From NCBI GenBank assembly GCA_046482845.1, contig JAWOEJ010000003.1, forward strand, positions 1-32,974: a DNA stretch of 32,974 nucleotides, given 5' to 3'. Under the pieces are notes generated by a model. It was given only the letters and a program-made list of their open reading frames with translations. It had not been told where the DNA came from and ran no database searches. Below, one piece after another: positions 15,710-24,267 of this stretch. Origin of the DNA: DATFJZ01 sp046482845 (lineage in GTDB: Bacteria > Desulfobacterota > Desulfobacteria > Desulfobacterales > Desulfobacteraceae). A program made the translations under genes and the position numbers. Positions within the stretch are counted from its first letter, which is position 1. Each line of letters opens with the position of its first letter.

Positions 15710-16627
15710 ATGGCAGAAACGGACTATTATAAAATTCTCGGTGTAAGCAAAGATGCCTCTGATTCAGAAATAAAAAAGGCATACCGTAAACTTGCCCTTA
15801 AGTATCATCCTGATAAAACCAAGGGGAACAAAGAAGACGAAGCCAAATTCAAAGAAATCAGTGAGGCCTACGCCGTGTTAAGCGATAAGGAAAAACGGCA
15901 GCAGTACGACACTTACGGATCAGCTGATTTTCAGCAAAGATACTCCCAGGAGGATATTTTCCGCAACTTTAATATGGGAGACATCCTCAGGGAATTCGGA
16001 TTTGGCGGCGGCAGCTTTTCCTCCACCCGGCAGGGAGGGATGGGAGGCAACCCCTTTTTCAATGGAATGGGGGGCGGTGGATGCCAGAGAAACAGAAGAA
16101 ACATAAAAGGAAATGATTTTGAATATGAGGTCACTCTGTCTCTTGAAGAAGTGCTAACAGGGACCAAAAAAACCGTTCATATCAATCACGGCAGCATTAA
16201 TGATTCCATTACCGTTACCATTCCCAAAGGAATGACCACTGGAAAAAAAATACGGGTTCAGGGAAAAGGCGATGCCAGCCCTTTTGGCGGAGAGAGAGGA
16301 GACCTTTTTATAAAATCCAGGGTGTTAAACCACCCGGAATATGAAATCAAGGGAAACGATATTTATGTTACCCGTTCCATCAGGTTAACCCAGGCCCTTC
16401 TTGGAACAAAAATAAATATAACAACCCCCCTGGGCAAAACCATGAGCCTGAATGTGCCAGCCGGCACCCGGCACAAATCAAAAATGCGCCTGACCGGACA
16501 GGGCATACCGTATCTTAACAAACCCCGGTATGGGGACCTTTTTGTGGTAATTGATGTTGACATGCCAAAAACGCTGACCCGTGAACAAAAAAAACTTGTT
16601 GAAAAATTAAGCCAAACCGGATTATAA
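15710..16627 (+). CDS. DnaJ-type co-chaperone, CbpA-like (no zinc domain)
   Basis: 305 residues. J domain at 1-70 with HPD at 33-35 (ALKYHPDKTK), then a Gly/Phe-rich linker (EFGFGGGSF, GGMGGNPFFNGMGGG), then two C-terminal beta domains (VTLSLEEVLTGTKKT, PLGKTMSLNVPAGT, RYGDLFVVIDV). The four CxxCxGxG zinc motifs of full DnaJ are absent, so it is a type II/CbpA-like protein that stimulates DnaK ATPase and delivers clients. The ATG follows AAAGGAT. hpt follows after 7 bp. Partnership with the Hsp70/actin-fold protein at 24268 is conceivable but unsupported. Confidence 0.92.
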   Translation: MAETDYYKILGVSKDASDSEIKKAYRKLALKYHPDKTKGNKEDEAKFKEISEAYAVLSDKEKRQQYDTYGSADFQQRYSQEDIFRNFNMGDILREFGFGGGSFSSTRQGGMGGNPFFNGMGGGGCQRNRRNIKGNDFEYEVTLSLEEVLTGTKKTVHINHGSINDSITVTIPKGMTTGKKIRVQGKGDASPFGGERGDLFIKSRVLNHPEYEIKGNDIYVTRSIRLTQALLGTKINITTPLGKTMSLNVPAGTRHKSKMRLTGQGIPYLNKPRYGDLFVVIDVDMPKTLTREQKKLVEKLSQTGL

Positions 16628-16634
16628 CCCATGT

Positions 16635-17150
16635 ATGACAAAATTAATACCCATACTCTCCCAGCAGGAGATAGAAAAAAAAGTACAGGAAACAGGCAGA
16701 AAAATATCCAGGGATTACAGGGATAAATCCCTTACAATTGTGGGCATACTAAAAGGGGCTGTTATTTTTCTTGCCGACCTGACGCGTAATATTTCCATTG
16801 ACCATAAAATTGATTTTATCGGCGTGTCAAGTTACAAGGGCAGTGCTTCCACTGGACAAGTAAAACTTACAAAACATCCTGATCTTGAAATGAGCAGCAG
16901 GGATATTCTGATTGTGGAAGATATTGTTGATACCGGCAGAACTCTTGACGCAATGGTTCAGTATTTTAACACACTGAATCCAGCGTCGGTTAAGATCTGT
17001 GCACTGATTGACAAACAGGAAAGAAGGTCGGTGGAGATTGATGTGGCCTATTCCTGTTTTTTTATTGAGAAAGGGTTTATTGTCGGCTACGGTCTTGACT
17101 ACAATGAAAGATACAGACATCTGCCAGCTATTTATGCTCTTGAATTTTAA
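16635..17150 (+). CDS. hpt: Hypoxanthine phosphoribosyltransferase
   Basis: 171 residues, the standard size. It salvages hypoxanthine (and usually guanine) with PRPP to IMP/GMP in the cytosol. The PRPP-binding loop ILIVEDIVDTGRTL is exact, ILKGAVIFLADL and FIGVSSYKGS match the N-terminal family motifs, and VGYGLDYNERYRHLPAIYAL is the C-terminal signature. ATG 16635 starts 7 bp after the DnaJ-type gene and has a weak ribosome binding site, which suggests translational coupling; an ATG at 16631 is out of frame. Confidence 0.96.
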   Translation: MTKLIPILSQQEIEKKVQETGRKISRDYRDKSLTIVGILKGAVIFLADLTRNISIDHKIDFIGVSSYKGSASTGQVKLTKHPDLEMSSRDILIVEDIVDTGRTLDAMVQYFNTLNPASVKICALIDKQERRSVEIDVAYSCFFIEKGFIVGYGLDYNERYRHLPAIYALEF

Positions 17151-17199
17151 TAAACCGGCATGGCCGGCCCATGATTATTGACCCGGCCACAACAATTCA

Positions 17200-17291
17200 T
17201 GAAAGCCATCAGCTGCCATCCACCAGCAGAAAAAAAATTGTAATTGTTTACTGGAAGCTGGTAATTGATGGCTGATGGCTGAAGGCTTTCA
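17200..17291 (+). repeat. TGAAAGCC/GGCTTTCA heptamer element, copy 2
   Basis: 92 bp, with left end TGAAAGCCATCAGCTGCCA, core AAAATTGTAATTGTTTACTG, AAGCTGGTAATTGATGGCTG, then GATGGCTGAAGGCTTTCA. It ends about 21 bp before the start of the MJ0042 protein, just upstream of its AAAAGGGGAAAGG site. Confidence 0.85.
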
Positions 17292-17312
17292 AACAAATAA
17301 AAGGGGAAAGGT

Positions 17313-18776
17313 ATGATTATCACCTGTGAAAAGTGTGGAACAAAATTTAACCTTGATGAATCTCTTTTAAAACAGGAAGGGTCAAAGGTAAGGTGCTCCC
17401 AGTGCAGACATATCTTTATTTCATACCCCCCTCTTGCGCAGAAACCCCGGGAAACTGGACCAGATTCAGACCTGAACCCCTCAGATAAAGAAACATTGAG
17501 AATTGATGACTTAAGCAATTTTGACCTTGATGAAAAAGACTTGAACTTTGAATTTGAATTTGAAACATCAGAAGAGGCTGAACCTGATGCAAAAAATATT
17601 GAATTTGATTCCGATGAAACCGAAGAATCCCTGGACTTTGAGATTGAGGATGAATCAGACACCCTGGACATTGAGCTTGAAGATGAATCAGGCAACCTGG
17701 ACTTTAAATTTGAGGATGAAACAGACAGCCTGGAAATCGAAACCCAGGATGAACCAGATGCCCTTGATTTTGAAATAGATGATGAACTTCAAATCATGAA
17801 AGATGAACTCTCAGACTTTGAAACAGATTATACCGACACAGATGACGCTTCAGCCGAGTTCCAGGGCTTAAGAGAACAGGCGCCTGACAAAGAGTACAAA
17901 GACCGGCAATCCCTTGATATAGATAAGAATGAATCCTCTTTCCAAGAACCTGGCCAGGGTGAAGGCATTGAAGAAAACCTGGATGAACTCAGTAAAGAAA
18001 AAGAGGAAGTTGAACCGGAAAGTGAACTTCTGTCTCTTGAGGGGGAAACGCAATTAAAAGAAAAACAGGTGGCTGAAGACGCTGAAAAAGAGGTAAAAAA
18101 ACAGGAAGATGTTAAAGAAGATAATGATGATGATGATGATCATGATAAAGAAAAGGATGATCTGATCCCCTATCCTGATTTAAGTGAAAAAGACAGGGGG
18201 GAAAAACCTGCTAAATTGCGAAAAATTATTATGGCGGCCCTTGTTCTTGTCCTGTTCCTCTTTGCCGGCTATAGTCTATGTATCATGAGGGGAATTGAGA
18301 TTCCCTATATTACCAGCCTTGAGATTCCCTATCTGACAGAACACCTTAAACCCGCGGAAAAAATCCCTGATATAAAACTGGTACCTGACAAAAAAAGCGT
18401 TAAAGGTAAATTTATAACCAACACGTCAGAAGGGACGCTGTTCATCATAACCGGCAGGGTTACAAGCAATTCAAAAACCCCTGCAGCCCATGCAAAGGTA
18501 ACAGGAACCCTTATAACCAAGGGTAAAATCAAAGCCATGGAAAAGACCGTTTTCTGCGGTAATACCCTGGATGAAGACGCTTTAAAAACCTATGAATTTT
18601 CTAAAATAGAACAGGTGATGTCCCGTAAAAAAGGCGAGAGCAACATGAATACCAATATCACCATAGACAGGCCCGTCCCTTTCATGGTTGTGTTTAAGGA
18701 TCTTCCTGATAATCTGGAAAACTTTACTATTACCGTAACAGACTTTGATCAGGGGAATCTAAATAATAAAAAATAA
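17313..18776 (+). CDS. MJ0042-type zinc-ribbon / DUF3426 membrane protein
   Basis: 487 residues. The N-terminus is a zinc ribbon CEKCGTKFNLDE...VRCSQCRHIF (Cys5, 8, 28, 31) of the MJ0042 type. Residues about 45-300 are a very acidic, low-complexity linker holding five tandem 11-residue repeats (about 107-161; LDFEIEDESDT, LDIELEDESGN, LDFKFEDETDS and so on) and a DNDDDDDHDKEKDD run. One membrane helix lies at about 304-325, followed by a periplasmic DUF3426-like beta domain (FITNTSEGTLFIITGRVTSN). It is known as a family but not functionally. The strong GGGGAAAGG site fixes the ATG. The linker may act as a flexible acidic spacer or metal/cation binder (inference). Confidence 0.85.
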   Translation: MIITCEKCGTKFNLDESLLKQEGSKVRCSQCRHIFISYPPLAQKPRETGPDSDLNPSDKETLRIDDLSNFDLDEKDLNFEFEFETSEEAEPDAKNIEFDSDETEESLDFEIEDESDTLDIELEDESGNLDFKFEDETDSLEIETQDEPDALDFEIDDELQIMKDELSDFETDYTDTDDASAEFQGLREQAPDKEYKDRQSLDIDKNESSFQEPGQGEGIEENLDELSKEKEEVEPESELLSLEGETQLKEKQVAEDAEKEVKKQEDVKEDNDDDDDHDKEKDDLIPYPDLSEKDRGEKPAKLRKIIMAALVLVLFLFAGYSLCIMRGIEIPYITSLEIPYLTEHLKPAEKIPDIKLVPDKKSVKGKFITNTSEGTLFIITGRVTSNSKTPAAHAKVTGTLITKGKIKAMEKTVFCGNTLDEDALKTYEFSKIEQVMSRKKGESNMNTNITIDRPVPFMVVFKDLPDNLENFTITVTDFDQGNLNNKK

Positions 18777-18779
18777 ATA

Positions 18780-18808
18780 TTGACAAAGTTATGGCTAAAT
18801 GATATGTT
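18780..18808 (+). promoter_or_regulatory. Sigma70 promoter of the tRNA gene
   Basis: A perfect TTGACA (18780-18785), a 17-bp spacer and TATGTT (18803-18808). The predicted start near 18815 lies a few bases before the tRNA 5' end at 18821, with no competing gene between. It overlaps the end of the DUF3426 gene region by only a few bases. Confidence 0.75.
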
Positions 18809-18820
18809 CGACGGGTTTTT

Positions 18821-18897
18821 GGCGATGTAGCTCAGTTGGTTAGAGCATGCGGCTCATATCCGCAGAGTCCGGGGTTCAAATCCCTGCATCGCTACCA
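18821..18897 (+). tRNA. tRNA with CAU anticodon (elongator Met, or Ile2)
   Basis: 77 nt with CCA encoded at 18895-18897. The acceptor stem GGCGATG/CATCGCT has a G1:U72 wobble. D-arm AGCTCAGTTGGTTAGAGC; anticodon stem TGCGG/CCGCA with loop CTCATAT (anticodon CAT); T-arm CGGGG-TTCAAAT-CCCTG. It lacks the three G:C pairs of initiator tRNA in the anticodon stem (CGG instead of GGG), so it is not initiator. CAU could also be the lysidine-modified Ile2 tRNA; identity rests on determinants I cannot settle by eye. Elongator Met is the more likely. Confidence 0.9.
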
Positions 18898-18908
18898 TAT
18901 AAGACAAT

Positions 18909-18948
18909 GCCGGTTTGCCTGAACATATTTTAGGCAAACCGGCTTTTT
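18909..18948 (+). terminator. Strong intrinsic terminator after the tRNA
   Basis: GCCGGTTTGCCT (18909-18920) pairs perfectly with AGGCAAACCGGC (18932-18943) around an 11-nt loop, followed by TTTTT. Only 17 bp remain before the queD ATG, so it also lies in the queDEC leader. Confidence 0.9.
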
Positions 18949-18965
18949 AGTTTCAGGAGAGAATT

Positions 18966-19346
18966 ATGTCAGGAGTCTATGAAATTTATGTCAGGGATCA
19001 TTTCTCTGCTGCCCACGCATTAAAGGGGTATGATGGGAATTGTTCCAGACTGCACGGACACAACTGGACTATAGAAGCCTTTATTCAATGCAGGAAACTC
19101 AATACCATAGGTATTGGAATTGACTTCAGGGATGTCAAGGACACCCTGAAACAGATTCTCAGCAATCTCGACCACACAAATCTCAATGAGCTTGCTGAAT
19201 TCGGCAGTATTAACCCCACAGCTGAGAATATTGCCCGCTTTCTTTATACAGAACTTGGAAACCGGTTCAACAAGGAACACATAACGGTTTCCATGGTCAA
19301 GGTCTATGAAACCCCCGGCTGCGGCTCAGCCTTTTGGGAGGAATAA
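18966..19346 (+). CDS. queD: 6-carboxytetrahydropterin synthase QueD
   Basis: 126 residues. It converts dihydroneopterin triphosphate to 6-carboxy-tetrahydropterin in queuosine/7-deazaguanine biosynthesis. Zinc ligands His17 (FSAAHAL) and His30/His32 (RLHGHNW), catalytic Cys26 (GNCSRLHGH), the Asp69-His70 pair (NLDHTNL) and Glu115 (VYETPGCG) are all present. TTTCAGGAGAGAATT gives the ribosome binding site. It is the first gene of a tight queD-queE-queC operon that starts just after a tRNA terminator. Confidence 0.96.
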   Translation: MSGVYEIYVRDHFSAAHALKGYDGNCSRLHGHNWTIEAFIQCRKLNTIGIGIDFRDVKDTLKQILSNLDHTNLNELAEFGSINPTAENIARFLYTELGNRFNKEHITVSMVKVYETPGCGSAFWEE

Positions 19347-19997
19347 TTGTCCCTGAAAGTCAGTGAAATTTTTTACAGCCTTCAGGGAGAATCCACTTAT
19401 GCAGGGATGCCCTGTGTCTTTGTAAGGCTTTACGGGTGCAACCTGTCCTGTTCATGGTGCGACACCTGTTATGCAAGAGATAAGGACGGCATAAGCCGGG
19501 AAATGGATATCAATACCATCCTGGAAAAAGTCAAATCCTTTAACTGCCCCCTTGTGGAAATTACCGGCGGAGAACCCCTTATCCAGCAAGACACCCCTGC
19601 ACTCGCAGAGACTCTGGTCCGTGAGGGGTTTATAGTGCTTGTGGAAACCAACGGCAGCCTGCCCATTGACAGAATCACCAGTAAATGTGTCAGAATTGTT
19701 GATATAAAATGCCCGTCCAGCAATGAAAGTGAAAAATTTTATTATGACAATTTTAATCTTCTTACAAAATCAGACGAGATAAAATTTGTTATCGCAGACC
19801 GCAGGGATTATGAGTTTGCCAGACAGATAATAAACCCCATTTCCCATATTTCAGAAAAAAAAATTCATATCTCCCCTGTTGCTGGAAAAATATTCCCTGT
19901 ACAGATCGCAGAATGGATGCTCAAAGACAATTTAAAGGCCAGACTGTCACTGCAGCTGCATAAAATCATCTGGGGGCCACAGGCAAAAGGCGTATAA
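19347..19997 (+). CDS. queE: 7-carboxy-7-deazaguanine synthase QueE (radical SAM)
   Basis: 216 residues. A radical-SAM enzyme that contracts the ring of QueD's product to 7-carboxy-7-deazaguanine. The cluster motif CNLSCSWC (Cys31, 35, 38; CX3CX2C) and EITGGEPLIQ, VETNGSLP and the late HISPVAG and QLHKIIWG match the family. The TTG at 19347 directly follows the queD stop (19344-19346) and is preceded by GGGAGGAA, so TTG initiation is well supported. Translationally coupled with queD. Confidence 0.95.
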   Translation: MSLKVSEIFYSLQGESTYAGMPCVFVRLYGCNLSCSWCDTCYARDKDGISREMDINTILEKVKSFNCPLVEITGGEPLIQQDTPALAETLVREGFIVLVETNGSLPIDRITSKCVRIVDIKCPSSNESEKFYYDNFNLLTKSDEIKFVIADRRDYEFARQIINPISHISEKKIHISPVAGKIFPVQIAEWMLKDNLKARLSLQLHKIIWGPQAKGV

Positions 19998-20002
19998 ATT
20001 CA

Positions 20003-20710
20003 ATGACAGATCAATTGGAAAAAAAAGCGGTTGTCCTCTTAAGCGGCGGCATTGATTCTGCCACCACCCTTGCCGTTGCCAAAGCCCAGGGGTATAAGGT
20101 TCTGGCAGTAAGCTTTAATTATGGACAGCGCCATATACTTGAACTTGAAGCTGCCGGTAAAACAGCCAGGGCCCTTAAAGCTGAAACCCATATTGTTATC
20201 AATGTGGATTTTAAAAAAATAGGCGGATCAGCCCTTACCGGTACAATGGATATTCCCAAACATGACCGGGTGGATGAGATTGAAAACAGTGAAGACATCC
20301 CTGTGACCTATGTTCCGGCAAGGAATACGATCTTTCTCTCCTACGGGCTTGCCCTTGCAGAAGTCCATTGTTGCAAAGCTATTTTCATCGGAGTAACGGC
20401 TGTTGACTACAGCGGATATCCCGACTGCCGCATGGAATACATCACAGCCTTTGAAAAAATGGCCAATCTTGCAACCCGGGCAGGGGTGACAGATAAAATT
20501 CACCTTAAGATAAAGACACCGCTGATACACCTTTCCAAGGGTGAAATAATTCAAAAGGGAATAAGCCTGGGTGTCAACTACGCCCTTACCCTGAGCTGTT
20601 ATGACCCGGACCCGAAAGGCAGATCATGCGGACGATGTGACAGCTGTCTCCACCGTAAAAAAGGGTTTGCCCAGGCAAAGGTTGCAGACCCGACCATTTA
20701 TGTAGACTGA
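20003..20710 (+). CDS. queC: 7-cyano-7-deazaguanine synthase QueC
   Basis: 235 residues. An ATP-dependent enzyme that converts the carboxylate to preQ0. The PP-loop VVLLSGGIDSATT is at the N-terminus, and VTAVDYSGYPDCR and the C-terminal zinc knuckle SCYDPDPKGRSCGRCDSCLH (four Cys) are intact. Starts 5 bp after queE. With QueD and QueE it makes preQ0; no queF or tgt gene lies in this window. Confidence 0.96.
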   Translation: MTDQLEKKAVVLLSGGIDSATTLAVAKAQGYKVLAVSFNYGQRHILELEAAGKTARALKAETHIVINVDFKKIGGSALTGTMDIPKHDRVDEIENSEDIPVTYVPARNTIFLSYGLALAEVHCCKAIFIGVTAVDYSGYPDCRMEYITAFEKMANLATRAGVTDKIHLKIKTPLIHLSKGEIIQKGISLGVNYALTLSCYDPDPKGRSCGRCDSCLHRKKGFAQAKVADPTIYVD

Positions 20711-20724
20711 CGGGTTATTTAGAC

Positions 20725-20820
20725 AAGCTGTCAGGAACCAGCAGGAAAAAAGTTGTAATTGTTTACTGAAAGCTGGTAATTGAGTACTGAAGGCTGATGG
20801 CTGAAGGCTGAAGGCTTTCA
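20725..20820 (+). repeat. TGAAAGCC/GGCTTTCA heptamer element, copy 3
   Basis: About 96 bp, with core AGTTGTAATTGTTTACTGAA, AGCTGGTAATTGAGTACTGA, then four consecutive heptamer units AGGCTGA/TGGCTGA/AGGCTGA/AGGCTTT. The left end is degenerate (AAGCTGTCAGGAACCAGCAG). It ends about 20 bp before the gene at 20841. It has more heptamer units than copies 1 and 2. Confidence 0.85.
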
Positions 20821-20840
20821 AATAAAAACAGGAGCTAAAA

Positions 20841-22709
20841 ATGGGGCGTTTTGAAGAATTTGAACTGCAGATAAGAAAAATAAATACATACCCCCTGATC
20901 TATGAAGCTATTATTCCTGAAGAATGCAGTTTTTTTCAGGATGTCCGGCGCTACCACAGCGCAACCGCCCACCTTGATGTCCAGATCGTTGATATCAAAG
21001 GCCGGATACATCTTGAACAGGACATGTACCAGATCCCCATTTCAAAATTAACCAGCCCTCAGAAAAAAGAATTTATTGAGTATCTGAAAATCAGGGTAGC
21101 CCGGGGAGATAATGTTGGGTCATCCTGGGCGTTCTTTAAATCTCCAGCCCAAAAAAGGATCACTGCCTTTGGCGCCAATGTTGTTTTTAAAGACGCTAAA
21201 AAAGGACATGAACGGGCAAAACAGCTGTTAATGGAACTTCAGAAAAACCTCACGTCTACCCGATTTTTCCTTAAACTGCTGACCTTGTTTCTGATACTGG
21301 CCTTTGCTGGAATCGGCGGCTATTTTGGCTATAAAAAAATTTTTATGCAAAAAGAAAATCTTTTAAACAGATTTATTTCAACGGCAGACAGCCCTGAAAT
21401 GAAATTTTACAAATCTGTCTTCCCTGACCTGTATTCCTGGAAAAAAGACGGTGATCCCTTTAAGCAGTCTCTGGGAGAAACCCTTTTAAATCCAGAATAC
21501 ATCAGTGATATACTCAAGGGCATGGAAAAAGATTTTTACAGGGATAAAAATAGTGACTCAGGGTATAGAACGGCCAGAACCATTCTGTTTCTATATTTCA
21601 ACTACAACGAAAGGGTAAAAGACACCATCAGAAACAACCGGACAAAACTTGCCGGAACAGAATTTTACCGCCTCTTTGAAATTTATTCCTGTGAGGAATC
21701 AGGCTTTAACAGTAATATTTTCTATTTCAAAGTTGGCGATCTTCCCATTAACAGCAGAGAAATTGTGCAGTATTTGAAAAACAATTTGATCTCCTTTCGG
21801 GATTATGAACGGATCAGGGATTCTGAAGAATTTTCCAAAATGCTGAAATCAGATATGATTCATTTAAAGCTTAAACAATACCTGAAAAACATATATACAT
21901 CCACCCCTTTAAAAATTCAAAAGGCGGTAAAGGACATCACCTGGTACATTGTTGTTAAAAAAGACATTCATGAAAAAATAAAATTTGCCGCTTTCTTCAA
22001 CCGCACCAAACCTACCCTTGTTCCCCAGGATATCGGCAGTGCCCTGTTAACTGCCGGGGAAAACGATTTATTTACCTGGTATACGGTTACTTCAAACCAG
22101 GCAGAGAAACTTCACCTTGACAATGAATCCACTCTCTATTTTACAGAAAAAATGGGACAGGCCTTAAAACTTGAACTCCTCGCTGAAAAAATCAAAACCC
22201 TTGGCCTTGAAAAAATCAGCCTCCCCTTTCCTGTTTCCGTTCACAGGGAACTGCTCATGGAAGACTCCAAAGGGAAATACGGAATGCAGTGCTACGACCC
22301 GGTTACCTCACTGGTGATTTCCAATCTCATCAACAGTTCTTCCTTTGAACGATCAAAACATATCTCCATCAAAAGAGATCCCATTGAGGTAAACACGGCA
22401 TTGATACAATTGTCAAAGGAGATCAGCCAGTCCACCCAGGCCATAAATATTGTTCCCGGAAAAACCGGTTTAATTGAATTGTTCAAAAACAAGGACAGTT
22501 TCAGGGCCACCCTGTCCAATGGAAACATTGTCACGTTTGAAAAAGCAGCAATTAATCTGTTCAATCCCTTTTCATTTATAGTTCACAGCGACAGTATCAC
22601 ATTCAATTTTAAAAATGAACTGGCAGGATGCACCTTTACCCTGGAAGATCAACCCCTTGAAATTGTTAAATCAGATGAGGGCGGGTATGAAATAACAATT
22701 GACAGATAA
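20841..22709 (+). CDS. Single-pass membrane protein, unrecognised family
   Basis: 622 residues, no family recognised. A cytosolic N-terminal domain (1-140; ends in a helix GHERAKQLLMELQKNL), one membrane helix at about 142-164 (FFLKLLTLFLILAFAGIGGY), then about 455 mostly alpha-helical residues predicted outside, with a beta-rich end (FRATLSNGNIVTFEKAAINL). There is no signal peptide, so topology is N-in. AGGAGC precedes the ATG. It is followed after 52 bp by the degenerate GTPase-like gene and then the ASKHA-like gene, all same strand, suggesting a three-protein complex with this one as membrane anchor (inference). Confidence 0.6.
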   Translation: MGRFEEFELQIRKINTYPLIYEAIIPEECSFFQDVRRYHSATAHLDVQIVDIKGRIHLEQDMYQIPISKLTSPQKKEFIEYLKIRVARGDNVGSSWAFFKSPAQKRITAFGANVVFKDAKKGHERAKQLLMELQKNLTSTRFFLKLLTLFLILAFAGIGGYFGYKKIFMQKENLLNRFISTADSPEMKFYKSVFPDLYSWKKDGDPFKQSLGETLLNPEYISDILKGMEKDFYRDKNSDSGYRTARTILFLYFNYNERVKDTIRNNRTKLAGTEFYRLFEIYSCEESGFNSNIFYFKVGDLPINSREIVQYLKNNLISFRDYERIRDSEEFSKMLKSDMIHLKLKQYLKNIYTSTPLKIQKAVKDITWYIVVKKDIHEKIKFAAFFNRTKPTLVPQDIGSALLTAGENDLFTWYTVTSNQAEKLHLDNESTLYFTEKMGQALKLELLAEKIKTLGLEKISLPFPVSVHRELLMEDSKGKYGMQCYDPVTSLVISNLINSSSFERSKHISIKRDPIEVNTALIQLSKEISQSTQAINIVPGKTGLIELFKNKDSFRATLSNGNIVTFEKAAINLFNPFSFIVHSDSITFNFKNELAGCTFTLEDQPLEIVKSDEGGYEITIDR

Positions 22710-22761
22710 TGGCGGACAGACGATAATACAGGTTTAAACAGTTTAATTTATAATTTCGGGC

Positions 22762-24267
22762 ATGGAGTCACCATTATACATGAGTATAAACAGCAGAAAA
22801 GTCGACAATTTAAAAATGCAGCTGAAAGCTGTTATTGAAAAACTAAGCAGTTTTCCAGAGGACCATGGAAAAAATGCTCAAAAGCACATTGACATGTGCA
22901 AAACCTGTCTGAAAAATGCCCCGGCTACAGATACCCCCATTTATGTGCACATAACCGGTACAGACAAGTCTTTTAAGACCAGCTATCTTCTTGATCTTTT
23001 TGACAATGACGAATTAAGGAAAATCTTTTCCGTTAAATCCCATAACCGGTCAGAAAACACAGCTGTCCCCTGCCTTGTAGAGCCCTGTGACCAGGTTGAA
23101 AAAATCAATGTCAGACAGACCGCCATCAGCTCAAAAAAAGTCTTCAGAGAAAACCTTTCCAAACAGCAGTTTAAACGGCTGTATGATCTGGCAGAAGGGG
23201 CTGAGCCTGATGATTATCTGATTCACATTCTCATTCCAGCCGATGAAACCCCGATGAAGCTGCCTGTGATAGAATACCCCGGAATAAAAACCGGTGCAGA
23301 TGCCCTCAAGGAACATCAGAAAATCCACAGAATCTTCCAGGACAATCTCATTGAGACCCTGAGGAATTACCCCGGGTTTCTGGTGGCCTGTTTTCAGCAC
23401 AAAATCTCCATCCCCTACGGCCATCCCATGGACATCATTCTGACAAAGTACGGGGAGATTCTTAAAAACAGCCTCAATACAAAAAAGCTGCCCCTTGTCA
23501 TTTCCATGCAGGGAGAAAGTGCCGTGTCTGCCTATTGCGGCAATACAGATGTTGAAAATGATATTAAAAATGATTTTGCATCCTATCATAATTTTGACAC
23601 CCAGATTCAGCTGGTCAACCCCAGCAATTTTGATTACCCGGTAAAATTCACCACTCCCGGCCCCTATGCTGAAAAATGGATAGCCAAATTAAGCAGATAC
23701 AAAAATGTTGTTGAAATTCAAAATCTCATCCTTCAGGACGGCGGTATTTCATGGTCCAGAAAACTCCTTGAGGATATCTGCTACAGCTCCTCCATCCAGG
23801 ACGCCCTTGACATTCTCTTTTTACAGCCCTGGATCATGGAAAGCGAGGAATGCTACAGCCTTGCCGTGGAATGCTGCTCAGAAATAGAAAACTATGACGA
23901 GGTCACTGAAATAAGGGAAAATGTCAGACAGGCCATACTCAGGGAGACATACCGGCCTGTCAGGTATTTTTTCAACCAGGAAATGGCCTATATCGGAGAC
24001 GACCTTATTGACGATCACAAAACCTTCTGGTGTACTATCTTTTCCCAGTATTTTAATCAGTTTATCCATGATGATGAACGGTGCAAATCCATTGCAGATG
24101 TGCTGTGGGCTCAGATGGTTCAGCGCCTGGATTCTGAAAACAAAGGATTCCTTGGCACCCGGGAAAAGGATCTGCCCTATATCATAATGAACTTTGCAGA
24201 CCTCTATGTGTCAAACGCCCTGATGCGGGGTGATTATGCAGGGTTTTTAAACAATATTGGAGTTTAG
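22762..24267 (+). CDS. Degenerate dynamin/GTPase-like protein, function unknown
   Basis: 501 residues. HITGTDKSFKTSYLLDLF (about 64-80) occupies the place of a P-loop but reads GTDKSFKTS, lacking the second Gly of GxxxxGK[ST]. NTAVPCLVEP (about 101-109) resembles the G2 Thr/Pro segment of dynamin-like GTPases, and PVIEYPGIKTG (about 169-179) resembles the G3 DxPG with Glu for Asp. No clear N/TKxD motif. It may have lost GTPase activity or bind nucleotide unconventionally. The C-terminal half is helical. The stop TAG abuts the next gene's ATG. A start at ATG 22780 is also possible. Function is not assigned; similarity to SrfC-type proteins is only a hunch. Confidence 0.5.
   Translation: MESPLYMSINSRKVDNLKMQLKAVIEKLSSFPEDHGKNAQKHIDMCKTCLKNAPATDTPIYVHITGTDKSFKTSYLLDLFDNDELRKIFSVKSHNRSENTAVPCLVEPCDQVEKINVRQTAISSKKVFRENLSKQQFKRLYDLAEGAEPDDYLIHILIPADETPMKLPVIEYPGIKTGADALKEHQKIHRIFQDNLIETLRNYPGFLVACFQHKISIPYGHPMDIILTKYGEILKNSLNTKKLPLVISMQGESAVSAYCGNTDVENDIKNDFASYHNFDTQIQLVNPSNFDYPVKFTTPGPYAEKWIAKLSRYKNVVEIQNLILQDGGISWSRKLLEDICYSSSIQDALDILFLQPWIMESEECYSLAVECCSEIENYDEVTEIRENVRQAILRETYRPVRYFFNQEMAYIGDDLIDDHKTFWCTIFSQYFNQFIHDDERCKSIADVLWAQMVQRLDSENKGFLGTREKDLPYIIMNFADLYVSNALMRGDYAGFLNNIGV

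Noticed and set aside
18821..18897. Initiator tRNA-fMet
   Set aside because: The anticodon stem has CGG/CCG rather than three G:C pairs of the initiator type, and position 1:72 is a G:U wobble rather than the C:A mismatch.
18898..18965. PreQ1 riboswitch before queD
   Set aside because: The segment is fully taken by a perfect terminator hairpin; no preQ1-type loop or A-rich tail pairing could be found.
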